DNA from: Locusta migratoria
Taxonomy: Eukaryota; Arthropoda; Insecta; Orthoptera; Acrididae
Assembly (NCBI GenBank): GCA_026315105.1
Contig: CM048744.1
Coordinates: 318,625,270-318,689,269, forward strand
DNA length: 64,000 nt
Direction: 5' to 3'
The stretch's first letter is position 1. Each line of letters opens with the position of its first letter. Of this stretch, positions 32,905 through 43,959 are shown in pieces. Made by a program: the position numbers and the translations under genes. The notes beneath the pieces are model-generated. The model was given only the letters and a program-made list of their open reading frames with translations, had not been told where the DNA came from and did not search any database.

Positions 32905-34575
32905 CTTTCCCCACTCTGAAAAGGTGGAAGGAATATATAGAGGGTCTATACAAAGGAAATAAACTTGAAGGCAATATTCTAGAAATGGAAGATGAAGTAC
33001 AGGAAAACGAGATAGGATATACAATACTGCGAGAAGAATTTGACGGAGTACTAAATGATTTGTATAGAAACAAGGCAGATGGTGTTACGTATCAACTGTT
33101 ATTTTTATATGAGATCCAGTTATGAAGAAATTGCTCCACCTGGTATTTTTAAGATGTATCAAACAGGAGAAATACCTCCAGACATCAAGAAAAATATATT
33201 GATTCCAATTCCAAAGAAAGTAAGTGCAGACAAATGCGAAAATTACAGAACTATCTGTTTAACAAGTCATGGTTGCCAAATACTAACATGAATTATTTAC
33301 AGATGAATGGAAAAACTGGTGGAATGTGATGTTGGGTAAGATCAGTTTGGATTTATGGACATTACTGTCACCTAATGGTGTGTCTTCTTTTGGACAAGTC
33401 CAAAATATGAATTTAGGAGAAGTGTAGGAACACGTGAGGCAATACTCACATTACAACTTATCTTAGAAGATAGATTAAGGAAAGGGAAACCTACATTTTT
33501 AGCATTTGTGGAGCTAGAGAAAGCTCTTGACAATGTTAATTGGAACACACTTTTTCAAGTTCTGAAGGTATCAGGAGTAAAATATAGATCGAAGAGTTAC
33601 ATTCAACTGTACAAAAACCAGTTAGCAATTATTAGAGTTGAAGGGCATGAAAGTGTCGGGTTGGGAAGGGAGTAAGACAGGGTTGTAGCCTTTCCCCAAT
33701 GTTGTTCAATCTGTACATTGAGCAAGCTATGAAGGAATGCAAGGAGATATTTGGAGAGGGAATTAAAATCCAGGGAGAGGGAATAAAAATGTTGTGGTCT
33801 GCTGATATAGTAATTCTGTCAGAGAGAGCAAACGACCTGAAAGAGTAATTAAATGGAATGGATTGTGTCTTGAAAGGAAGGTATAAGGTGAACATTAATG
33901 AGAGTAAAACAAGGGTAATGGAATTTCGTGTGAGAAAATTATGTGATGCTGAAAGAATGAGATTAGGTAATGAAACAATAAAAGTAGTACATGAGTTTTG
34001 TTATTTGGGTAGAAAGATAACTTCTGATGTCCGAAGTAAAGAATATGTAAAATGCAGAATGGCTATGGGAAGAAAAGCGTGTGTGAATAAGTGCAATATG
34101 TTGACATCCAATATTAGTTTAAATGTTAGGAAATAATTTCTGAAAGCATTGTCTTGAGTGTATCATTGTATGGGTGTGAAACATGGATGATAAGGAGTTC
34201 AGACAAATAGATGAAAGAAGCTTTTGAAATGTGGTGCTACAGATGAATGATTAAGATTAGATGGGTAGATCACATTTTAACGAACGAGGAGATGCACGAA
34301 TTGGGAAGAAAAGGAGTTTCTGGCATATCTTGACTAAGAGGGGGGATAGGTTGCTGGGACACATTCTGAGACATCAAGGAATCAACAACTTAGCATTAAA
34401 AAGAAGTGTGTGGGGTAAAAATTATGGAGGGGGACCGAAGGACAAATACAGTAAGCAGATTCAAAATGATGTAGGTTGTTGTTTGTATTTTCAGATGAAG
34501 AGGCTTGCACAGGACAGGGTAGTGTGGAGAACTGCATCAAACCAGTCTGCAGACTGTAGACCACAATAACAATTA
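32905..34575 (+). pseudogene. Decayed RTE-like LINE (RT and C-terminal region)
   Basis: The plus strand reads KRWKEYIEGLYKGNKL, IPPDIKKNILIPIPKKVSAD, CENYRTICLTSHGCQILT, FLAFVELEKALDNVNWNTLF, RQGCSLSPMLFNLYIEQAM, then VMEFRVRKLCDAERMRLGNE, FCYLGRKITSDVRSKEYVKC and SFWHILTKRGDRLLGHILRH. These are motifs of a widespread arthropod endonuclease-RT family; RTE is my best guess for the clade. Stops and frameshifts are frequent, and the catalytic YADD-like motif reads SADI. The 5' part is missing. Confidence 0.82.
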
Positions 34576-34919
34576 AAATTAGTGAACAGCCAAGTAACAT
34601 TTGTAATTCTATATAATTCATGCAAATATATGTTTTTGCTTTCAAATAAAATGAGCAGTGTGGGAAAAATTTTTTAATTTAAAAAAGAAAAGAAAATTAC
34701 TGACACTCAGTCAAGCAGTCTACTTGATTATGAAGCTTCAAGACTAACCACTTGACATCTGTGATTTCATTCTCACATGCGGAGTGCTACGCATAGATAC
34801 ATAAAGGACATGTAGAAATTCTTTCGAGATTTTCACAAAACTGTCCAAATAATAAACCTTACTACTGACACATTATGTTGTCTCAAAATACTATACAATG
34901 TGTAAAAAGTTTGAAAAAA

Positions 34920-35220
34920 AAAATGTGACACACACACACACACACACACAAACGCAAACGCAAACTTTCGCAACCCGGTTGCTTCTTCAGGTAGAAGGGA
35001 AGGAGAAGGAGAAGGAAAAGGAAAAGATGAGGGTTTTAAGGGAGGGGTAAGGAGCCATTCCAGTCCCAGGAGAGGAAAGACTTACCTTGGGGGAAGAAAA
35101 GGAAGGTAAACAAATACACACACCCTCACACATTTACACAGATGCAAACACACCTAGGCAGACATACTGTAGAAAGCAAAGAAGTTAAGGAATTAGACAG
35201 ATATGCCACTTGAGGCAGAG
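34920..35220 (-). repeat. Microsatellite-bearing repeat, single arm
   Basis: A CA run (34929-34950) is followed by TTTCGCAACCCGGTTGCTTC and a purine-rich block. This is the inverse of the family at 1860-2075. Confidence 0.6.
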
Positions 35221-35324
35221 GCTCTGTCCAAAGAGTACATTAATAATATTTTTATAAAATAAGTACATAAAACCTGTTGAACTATGTCTCATTCTCCAAG
35301 GATAATCCCGAAAGGAAGGCAAGC

Positions 35325-35326
<2 letters not shown>

Positions 35327-35374
<48 letters not shown>
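35327..35374. repeat. TA microsatellite
   Basis: An uninterrupted TA run immediately left of a fold-back element. Confidence 0.95.
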
Positions 35375-35375
<1 letters not shown>

Positions 35376-35431
35376 GTAAAAAATAGATGAAGTCCACTTA
35401 CCAGGCGAATGAGCACAGGCAGTGATAGCAA

Positions 35432-35498
<67 letters not shown>

Positions 35499-35728
35499 GC
35501 AAGCTTTCCCAGCCTAGCTGCTTCGTCAGTATGTCTGCCTAAGTGTACTTGCGTCTGTGTAAATGTGTGGGTGTGTGTGTATTTGTTTACCCTCCTTTTT
35601 TCCCCCTCAAGGTAAGTCTTTCCTGTCCCGGGATTGGAATGTCTCCTTACCCACTCCCTTGAAACCCTCATCATTTCCTTTTCCCTCTCCTTCCCTTCTG
35701 CCTGACGAAGCAGCTAGGCTGTGAAAGC

Positions 35729-35771
<43 letters not shown>

Positions 35772-35832
35772 GTTGCTATCACTGCCTGTGCTCCTTCACC
35801 TGGTAAGTGGACTTCATCTATTTTTTACGTAT
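35371..35832. mobile_element. Fold-back element with CA and TG microsatellites in its arms
   Basis: Near-perfect inverted arms: TACGTAAAAAATAGATGAAG (35373) pairs with its inverse ending about 35831. Each arm continues through a GATAGCAACAAA block, a long CA/TG run (35430-35496; 35730-35766) and an AAGCTTTC/GAAAGCTT block. The ORFs across the runs are artefacts. Confidence 0.8.
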
Positions 35833-35904
35833 ATTTTTCCTGTTAGGAATTTTTCCTCGAGGAGACTTTCCAGGTGGGAAAAATAGGTATAAAATAAAGA
35901 TTTT

Positions 35905-36257
35905 TTTACTTACCTAAAGTACAGGCTCATCGACAGAAACATAAAACACACACAAAAACACACAGACATTCGAGCTTTCGCCACCACTGGTGGCTTCTTC
36001 GGGAAAAAGAGGAAGGAAGGAGAGGAGAAAGGGAAGGATACGAGTTTTAAGGAAGTGGAAAAGGAGTCATTCCCATCCCAGGAGTGGAACCACTTACCTT
36101 AGGGGACAAAAAAGGTGGTAAACAAATATTCACACACAAACATGTGTGAGAGTGTATGTGTGAGTGTGTGAGTATTTTTTTACCTTCCTTTTTGTCCCCT
36201 AAGGTAAGCTTGAATGTTTGTGTTTTTTTTTATTTTTTATTTATTTATTTATTTATT

Positions 36258-36310
<53 letters not shown>

Positions 36311-36350
36311 GGCGAGCCTGTACTTTTGGTAAGTCAAACAATCTATATAA
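35905..36350. mobile_element. Fold-back element with CT run
   Basis: TACTTACCTAAAGTACAGGC (35909) pairs with GCCTGTACTTTTGGTAAGT (36316). TACCTTAGGGGACAAAAAAG (36097) also pairs with CTTTTTGTCCCCTAAGGTA (36188). A CT run sits in the right arm (36261-36307). Confidence 0.75.
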
Positions 36351-36362
36351 AAGATTACAATA

Positions 36363-36560
36363 GGGTGACCAGACCTCCCGTATTTTAGAAGATCATCCCT
36401 TATTTAGCCCAAGTGTCCCACTGTGCCAACAAAATAAATTCGGGACATATATTGTCCCATTTTTTACTACCCAACCTGTATATTTTCAAATAACTTGAGT
36501 TCAAGTAATGTGAAGTGTAACCAAATGGAGAACAAATGTTGGAATAATCAAACAAAGTAA
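36363..36560 (+). repeat. Possible hAT-type end
   Basis: TAGGGTGACCAGACCTCCCG at 36363 resembles a common hAT terminus. No matching right end was found in the window. Confidence 0.35.
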
Positions 36561-38029
36561 TTAGAAACAATAAAGAAAATTTGATTAACTGACATTGAAA
36601 GAGTCATGAATTTTTAAGTTCTTTGGTTGGTACTAATAATGCTTTTGTAAGGCATGTGCAAGCATTGATAACAGCTCGATGGATCACTGGAAATCTAGAC
36701 TAAGGTGAGCCCATTTGCACCCAAATGAGCCAAGGAAGTGACGTCAAAATAACATAGCTTGCTGCTCCTGCCAAACATTCCAAGGTTTGTTCGGTTGTAA
36801 GCTTTGTCCCGATTGTTCTTAGTACGAGTCAATAAATGCCAAATTCGCAGGTATCATTTGATTGGTGGCAAGAAGAAACATAGACACTACAGATATGTGC
36901 TCCTTGCAGTGCAGTGTGCAAATGCCGAATGAGGAGCAATTATTTGTGGGCGGTGGTTCACCTCCCACTCCCAACGATATTTTTTTTTATTTCTTTTTAT
37001 TTTTTAATGTGACTCCCAAACGTTTTCTGGCATACTTGTTAATTAAATAGAATTTACATTCAGCGATAATTAAAAACAGCAACCGGCCACAAGTATGGTA
37101 CACAATGTTTATTTATTTAGACCATGGTTTAAATAAATATACATTTTATACCATACTTGTGGCTGGTAGCTGTTTTTAATTATAAATATTACTCAAGAGC
37201 TGTGTCTGTATTCGGTAGTCAATGTATGAAACTATTTGTATCAGGTTCTGATACAACATTCACTATTACAGTGTGTCCACACTTTATGTCCAGGTAGTTC
37301 AGGAGACAATGTTTACTATTTGTTCATCTACATTTCATGGCATGTTCATTAAATAGAACAAACAGTTTTAAGAGAAAGTGCTTTTACACGCAAGTGTGTC
37401 GAAATATTGCAGAATGTAAGTTTCGTATAATTAATAAGAGCATTAGAAAAATTTATTGAGTCAAGTTAAAAAGAAATATTGTCAGGAGTGGGAGACGAAC
37501 CACCACCCAGACACAATTGCTTCTCAGCATTATGCTTTTACCCTATGCACTAAGGAGCACATGTGCGTAGCATCTATGTTTCTTCTTGCCGCCAATATCA
37601 AACAATACCCACAAGTTAATTGTACTAAGAACAACGTGTTTTGGTACCTCTTCAGTGTACCATTACCTTGGAATAGCAAAACACATGCGTTACAAGGAGA
37701 AAACCATGAAAATACTAAAGGGGAGATAGTGTGTCTGCAAGACAGACCTCACACCTGAACCAACCTCGGAATCTTTGGCAAAAGCAGTGGCCTATGTCAC
37801 TTTGACATCACTTCTGTGGCTTCTTCGGGTCCATATAGATTCACCCACCAGACTACTGCGCACATTAAATCATTAGCAGTATACCACTTTCCATTTTAGT
37901 GCGAGTTTTTGCATTGTCTTTGCCTGAAGTCATTGCATTCAGACATGTTATTTAACTGACTGCAGTTTATGTTACCTGGTATATAGCATGAGGTGCATCC
38001 AAAGAGAAAGTACCCCTATAGGCAACAGG
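36561..38029. other. No gene seen apart from a small palindrome
   Basis: Unique-looking sequence surrounds the palindrome at 37066-37183. The ORF at 37456-37758 shows no recognisable domain. Confidence 0.45.
37066..37183. mobile_element. Small palindromic element
   Basis: AATTAAAAACAGCAACCGGC (37068) pairs with GCTGGTAGCTGTTTTTAATT (ending about 37182); the arms are about 35 bp with a 47-bp AT-rich centre. Confidence 0.65.
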
Positions 38030-39030
38030 TTCATCTACATTTACATGATACTCTGCAAATCACATTTAAGTGCCTGGCAGAGGGTTCATTAACCACTTTC
38101 ATAACCTTTATCTACAGTTCTATTCTCTAATAGCATGCGGGAAGAAAGAACACCTAAATTGTTTCGTTTTCGATATGATTTTATTTGGATGGTTATGTCT
38201 CCCTATGTAGGTGGACACTAGCAAAATATTTTCACATTCAGTAGTAAAAGTCAGTGATTGAAATTTAACAAATCAATCTCACCGCAACGAATAACCTTCT
38301 TTTAATGATTTGCACCTCAAATAATGCAACATTTCCGTGACGCTTTTCCCCCTGTAACATGATGAAACAAATGAGCTGCCCTTCTCTGGACCTTCTCAAT
38401 GTCTTCTGTCAGTCCCACCTGGTGAAGGTCCCACACTGGGCAACAGTACTCCAGGAGAGGACGCACAAGTGTGATGTAGGCAGTCTCTTTGATGGAGCTG
38501 TTGCATCTTCGAAGCATTCTGCCAATGAAACATAACCTTTGGTTTGCCTTCCCAACAACATTTTCTGTGTGTTCTCTCCAGTCTAAGTTGTCTGTAATTG
38601 TAACTCCTAGGTATTTGATAGAATTTACGACTAAGATTTGACTATTTATCCTGTAATTGAAGTTCAGCAATTTCTTTTAGTGTTCATGTGTATTACTTCA
38701 CACTTTTCATTATTTAGTGTTAATTGCCAATTTTTGCACCATGTAGAAATTTTGTCTAAATTGTTTTGCAGTTGCTTTTGATCTTCTGTTGACTTCACTA
38801 ACCGATAAATGACAGCATCATCTACAAACAGTCTAAGGGAGCTATTCAAATTGGCTCCTAAATCATTTATAAACACAAGGAAGAGTAGGGGACCTATAAG
38901 ACTTCCCTGGGGAACACCAGATATCACTCCTGTTTTACTCAATGACTTACCATCAATTACTATGAACTGTGTCCTTTCTAAAAGGAAATTGTGAACCCAA
39001 TCGCACAATTGGGGCAATATTTAATAAGCA
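38030..39030 (-). pseudogene. 5'-truncated Jockey/CR1-like LINE copy
   Basis: Two long open pieces remain. 39017-38664 encodes LCDWVHNFLLERTQFIVIDG, GVPQGSLIGPLLFLVFINDL, LFVDDAVIY and NWQLTLNNEKCEVIHM. 38670-38317 encodes IKYLGVTITDNLDWREHTEN and TLVRPLLEYCCPVWD. They overlap by seven bases in different frames, so a single frameshift separates them. The 3' UTR ends near 38030. It is the best-preserved copy of its family here. Confidence 0.88.
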
Positions 39031-40205
39031 TGCAGTTTCATCAGCATCTAATCGATACAGTCACCAGAACTGTAACATGTCAACTTTTGTATTCCTCTCT
39101 TATGGTGAAAAATATGTGGGTACTATGACATATCATTTAGGACAAGAGGTCTGGTATGCTTACTGCTGCTCCATGATAATGTTAGTTTTGATACATCTCA
39201 GTGGACAGCCACTGTTCAGTAGAAGTTTTGCTGATAGCTGCTTGAAACTCCAGAATATACTTCTGATCTTGCTCGTACCTTAAACTCCTGTTCTCTGGTA
39301 AATGTTTTGGTGATAACAAAAACATGCTATAGACAGTTAAAATGCAGGAATATGGTACAAGAGCTGATCTCACAATATGCACACACCTCAATTGTGAGGT
39401 ATGCCCACAAAGTAAGTTCTATTTGGTTATGGTTATTTAAACAAACGTGTACAGATACAGAAAAAATATTTAATGTGAAAAAAATCCACAACTGTTAAAC
39501 ATTGTTTCTACATAGCTTCCGATACATTGCAGGCACTTGTAATAGCATGGCATACCTTTTTGTATGCCTTCTCCATAGAAGGTTGCCACGTGTGTATTCA
39601 ACCATGTGATAACATGTTCTTTCAGCTCGTTGTCATGTATTGACCACCAAGGACAGATTTTAGGTGTAAGAAGAGATGAAAGTTGTTAGGAGTGAGGTCC
39701 GCGCTGTATGGAGGATGATCAAACACATCCCAGTGATATTCCCCCAAGCAGGGCCGGCGCAAGACCAAGTGCCTCCCCGTGCGAGCTGCTGAATTGCCGC
39801 CCCCCCCATTTTTCCCCCAAAACATTTGTGGAATTTTATTTAAGCAAATCTGTAGGAAATGTCAGCAATCCATCACAATTTTTGTTTTCACTTTTCAGAC
39901 CTACGTAGGTTTCGGCCACTGAGTGGCCAGTCTCAAAGCTTTTAATATTATGTGCTTACATCTAAACCGTCACATTACGTTCAACATGATGATACAGGTG
40001 ATACTCAAAGCATTGAGAATAGCCACACTGTGTCCGAAATCTATGTAGATCTGGAACATAAAAACAAAAATTGCGACCGATTGGTGACATTCTCTACAGA
40101 TTTGTACAAACCAGTTGCTGGGCGCCAGCTCAAAAATGGAGTCAAACCTGATTGAAGAAAGCTAGCTAATTTTAATAAGCCTTATCAATTTACAAAAATG
40201 ATCAA

Positions 40206-40386
40206 ATGTTTGTGAAATCTTATGGGAGGTGACTGCTAAGGTCATTAGTCCCTAAGCTTACACACCAATCCTAAATTATCTTAAGGACAAACACACATGC
40301 CAGAGGGAGGATTGGAACCTCTGCCGGGACCAGCCGCACGGTACGTGACGGCAGCGAATTAGTCGCTCGGCTAATACCGCGCGGTA
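40206..40386 (-). mobile_element. tRNA-derived SINE
   Basis: The minus strand starts GCGCGGTATTAGCCGAGCGA (box A region), with GGTTCCAATCCTCC as box B about 60 nt on, followed by a tRNA-unrelated body. The 3' tail contains CTAATGACCTTAG, close to the tail of the intact LINE. This is a common orthopteran SINE type as far as I recall. Confidence 0.8.
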
Positions 40387-40792
40387 TGATCTTACAGTTG
40401 ACGTAAATAAACATTTTTCAATGGCTGTGAACAGATAATGTATTCAACGGAAAACAGTATACACTAAATAAATGTTGGCAAAGTGATAGTGTGCGAGAAC
40501 TATCGTCAAACAAAAGTGCCGGTCAGAGTTTAATTGTTGGTCATGCAGGCGCAGACAGGTCTTTCATGGCTCGAAAACCAAAACGTCCGACTATCACTCA
40601 GAAACAGATATCAAACATTTTCAAAAATACGTCGAAACCCAACATATGCCAGGGTTACAATCAATGTCTTTATCCCTTGTAATTACTCACAGCGTATTTA
40701 CCCATTCGGAATACTTCTAGCCGATGTAGGTGTTGGACATGTTTAACTGTAGTAATGTCCAAAGATTGTTTTCCATAATGCGGGAACAATAA

Positions 40793-41661
40793 AGACCAAT
40801 TCATACTGCCCGTCACTTTAAGGTCACGTCGTGGCCCGTCACGTAAAGTTGTATTCACACTGTCCGTCACGTCAGTTCGCCCATCTCTATGCGCGATGTT
40901 GAAACTGAGGTTGTGAGTGGCGATCTGTTATATAGAAAATAACCGTTTAATACTAGAATTGAGGGAACAACAACACTAAATGTTATTGACGGCCAAAGAA
41001 AACTTTACATTTTATGTTTTTGGCCAACTTACTGGAAACTGAAACATCATTTCAAAACATCGACATCTACTTTTCAGTGAAAAATAAACATATGAAAACA
41101 TTAAACAATACTTATAAGAGCATAAATAGCACTTTTTTACTTTATCCATTACAATTTGCCCGCTGACATTGTTAATGCCGTCTTAAACAACTGAATTTTT
41201 GTCTTTCATTAGAACTGACTTTTTCATTTAAAATGTGTTTCAATGAAAAATGTGTAATCAAATAAACAGTTTGATTCAGTCTTTTCTGTTACAATGTTAC
41301 ATAACAGAAACCATTTTTTGGTTTCAGATATCCGACCTCTATTTTAGGGCGACACTCAATTGACAAAAATATTTAAGTCGTTATGGAACATTTGAGATTT
41401 ACCCCTAAAACGATGTATAGCAACAAAATAAAGATGAATAAGACATTTGTGTATAAACAGTGCAATCGTCGACTACAACATGTAATTCGCGTGATGAAAA
41501 TAGGTTAACTTCCGATGTTAGCAAATGGCCGTTCTGTAAAACATTCTTCTCGAGAAAGCTTGACGTGACTTGAGGTGACGGACAGTGTGCACGCAGCCAT
41601 TAGAAATACATTGCGGAATGTTCTGACAGACGGTGATGTGACGGACAGTATGAATTGGCCT
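40793..41661. mobile_element. Harbinger-like MITE, 869 bp, inside the hAT-like element
   Basis: Inverted ends AG(A/G)CCAATTCATACTG followed by (C/T)CCGTCAC are bounded by TAA on both sides (40790-40792, 41662-41664), the 3-bp duplication expected for PIF/Harbinger. CCGTCACG-type motifs repeat inside both ends. The interior is AT-rich and non-coding. Confidence 0.75.
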
Positions 41662-43157
41662 TAAAACGCTTGGAAACTGACACTGAATTGCTTAACAAAA
41701 TTGCTTCAGGCTTAACATGTAACCGCAGTATCGAATATTGCATTCGAATTTCCCAATTAGATTTCCTTCTGCAAAATTAGCTGTGAGTAAATGCACGGCG
41801 CATAACAGACTGGCAGTGCTATCCTATAAGAATACTGAAGCGAACATGTTCGCCAGCCTGCTTCCACTCTGTTCCTCCGGGTAAACACGATGGCGCTGCC
41901 ACAGTGGCGCGCAAGAAATTAGTCCTCCTCCCTCCCCTCATTCAACAGGGGCGGCCGGCAGGTAGTCGAGGCGCCATGCCACAGTTCGCAAAGCGCTCAC
42001 TCCGAGGTTTGGTTTCTAATCTCCTCTTGGGCATGAATATTGAGTTTGTCCTAAAAAAAAAATAAGGGGTGGGGGGGGGGCAGATTTGCTGCCCACCAGA
42101 AACTGCCGCCCCGTGCGGCCACACGTTTCGCACGTGCCTTGTGCCTGCCCTGCCTCTAAGAGTTGTTTCGTCACATTCACTGTGTGAGGTCAGGTATTAT
42201 TGTCGAGGGGTGGGGAGAACACCTTTTGACAGTAATCCTTGGCGCTTTTTCTGTATTGCGGAGCAGTAACCGTGTGCATTGATTGATTTCTTACAATGAG
42301 GCCAAACAAACAGCAAAATGCCTTTCCTGTCCCGAAAAACTATGCACATGACTTTTCAAGGTGTCAAGATTTGCTTAGGCTTAACCTTTGTTGGGGATGA
42401 AATGTGCCTCCATTCCATTGATTGCCATTTCATTTCAGGGATGTCGTTAAACACCCAAGTTTCATCCCCCATGACTCCAAGAAAAAAAAAACCATTGCCT
42501 TCTTCATTGTAGTGTGTCAGAAAGTGAAGTACACTGCCCTTCAGTTGTTTTGTGTTGTTCAATAAGAATTTTGGGTACCCAACACGAGCAAAGTTTTCAA
42601 AATTTCTGTTATTTCAGTAACAGTTTCATTAATTAGTGATCATGAGATTCGCGAAATTTTCATAGCAAGGGCACTAAGTGTAAAGTTACGGTTGTGCTTA
42701 ATCTTCTCTTCAATTATGTGCATCATTTCGTCAGTAACTACAGATGGGTGTCCATTTCATTCTTAATCATGTACCTAATATGTCCTTCATTGAACAATCT
42801 TCTCCTCGAGTTAGAATAAGTGCCACATATGCTTGGAACTTAGATTGTAACGCTGCCATAGTTAGAAATAGCAATGGAGTTTACTTTGTGGACAACCCTC
42901 TTATCTCAAACTTTGCTGTACCTGATGCCAATAAAGGTTTTCATGTAACTATGTTGTCTTTGTGGAGAAGAAAAAAAATAGGAAATCATAGTGTCAGGAT
43001 GTGCATTGTGTATTGCATTTTCTCAAATGTGAATAAAAAAGTGTGCATTTATTGACTTAATGAAAGCTCAGTATCCAATCATGAAAACAGAACAGCAAAC
43101 CCAAAAATTACTTTGCATGTTTCCCAAATGAAACTTTTACTCTGGAGCAGAGTGTGC

Positions 43158-43444
43158 ACCAATATGAAACTTCCTGGCAGATTAAAATTGTGTGCCGGAA
43201 CCGGGACTCGAACCTGGGACCTTTACCTTTTGCGGGCAAGCGCTCTACCGACTCTACAACTCACAATACCGCCTCAACTTTACTTCTGCCAGGAGGTGAG
43301 GTACTGGCAGAAGTAGAGTTATGAAGCAGCATCGTGAGTCGTGTCAGGATAGCTCAGTCAGTAGAGCGCTTGCCCACGAATGGCAAAGGTCCCAGGTTTG
43401 AGCCCCAGTTCCGGCACACAACTTTAATCTGCCAGGAAGTTTCA
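43158..43444. mobile_element. Palindromic element with two inverted tRNA-like arms
   Basis: The ends GAAACTTCCTGGCAGATTAA (43162) and its inverse (ending about 43443) pair. Each arm contains a tRNA-like segment with box A (GTAGAGCGCTTGCCC) and box B (GGTTCGAGTCCC on the left, GGTTTGAGCCCC on the right). The right arm keeps an anticodon-like stem TTGCC/GGCAA. The centre is a short GGCAGAAGTA palindrome. Confidence 0.82.
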
Positions 43445-43959
43445 CTTTGTACGTTGTTTAAAAGTACTTTTTTATCAAACTTTGAGTCCAATCTGACTTT
43501 GTGCAACACGTTAATGTGAAGAAACGCAAAACAGGAGTTTGAAGCAAAACTGGTGCAAGATGTCTTGTTATAAAACTTCAAGAGAGCTATATTATAAATT
43601 ATGAAGAAAAAAACATGTTGCTGCCGATGAAGGTATGTTAGCTTTTCACGCAATGAAACATAACCATCCTTTAAAATCAATTGAATGCACAGCAGCAATT
43701 GTCAGGAAGCTGTTTGAATAGAAATTCAAGTGTTCTACAACAAAACATAAATACCCATAACCAGTGGAATATCTTTGTGTGAAACTAAAACGTGTGAAAT
43801 ATTCTGGTATTTTAAGTTATGCTGGACATGTCCAATCACAAATACTGGTACTAATGCTTGCTAAGTATTTTGTTCTGAGTAAGGGTGTTCATATAAATGT
43901 GATTGACTTACAGATTATAACAGCTGAAATGGATGATTTCATAACATACATTATCATCG

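Larger units (their letters stand above)
39749..42152. mobile_element. hAT-like element with imperfect TIRs, inserted in mariner
   Basis: The left end CAGGGCCGGCGCAAGACCAA and the inverted right end CAGGGCAGGCACAAGGCACG match closely. Flanking octamers CCCCCAAG (39741-39748) and CCTCTAAG (42153-42160) differ at two bases and may be the 8-bp duplication. Both ends contain GCCGCCCC blocks. No transposase is recognisable. The interior carries a SINE and a Harbinger-like MITE. Confidence 0.72.
39622..42740 (-). pseudogene. mariner transposase, interrupted and decayed
   Basis: Right of the insertion (42740-42160) are MMHIIEEKIKHN, VMGDETWVFNDIPEMKWQSM and EWRHISSP, containing the first catalytic aspartate (GDETWV). 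Left of it (39748-39622) is WDVFDHPPYSADLTPNNFHL then FLHLKSVLGGQ, the hallmark of the mariner catalytic end. Frameshifts and stops lie between. It once catalysed cut-and-paste transposition; now it is defunct. Confidence 0.85.
39397..42900 (-). mobile_element. mariner element split by a hAT-like insertion
   Basis: Terminal inverted repeats are recognisable: AGGTATGCCCACAAAGTAAG at 39397 and TTTACTTTGTGGACAACCCT ending 42899. Without the 2.4-kb insertion (39749-42152) the element would be about 1.1 kb, a usual mariner size. The minus strand encodes transposase pieces on both sides of the insertion. TA duplications are not clear. Confidence 0.82.

Noticed and set aside
43320..43420. Functional tRNA gene
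   Set aside because: Boxes A and B and an anticodon-like stem are visible, but the acceptor ends do not pair as a tRNA and the segment is one arm of a palindromic repeat.
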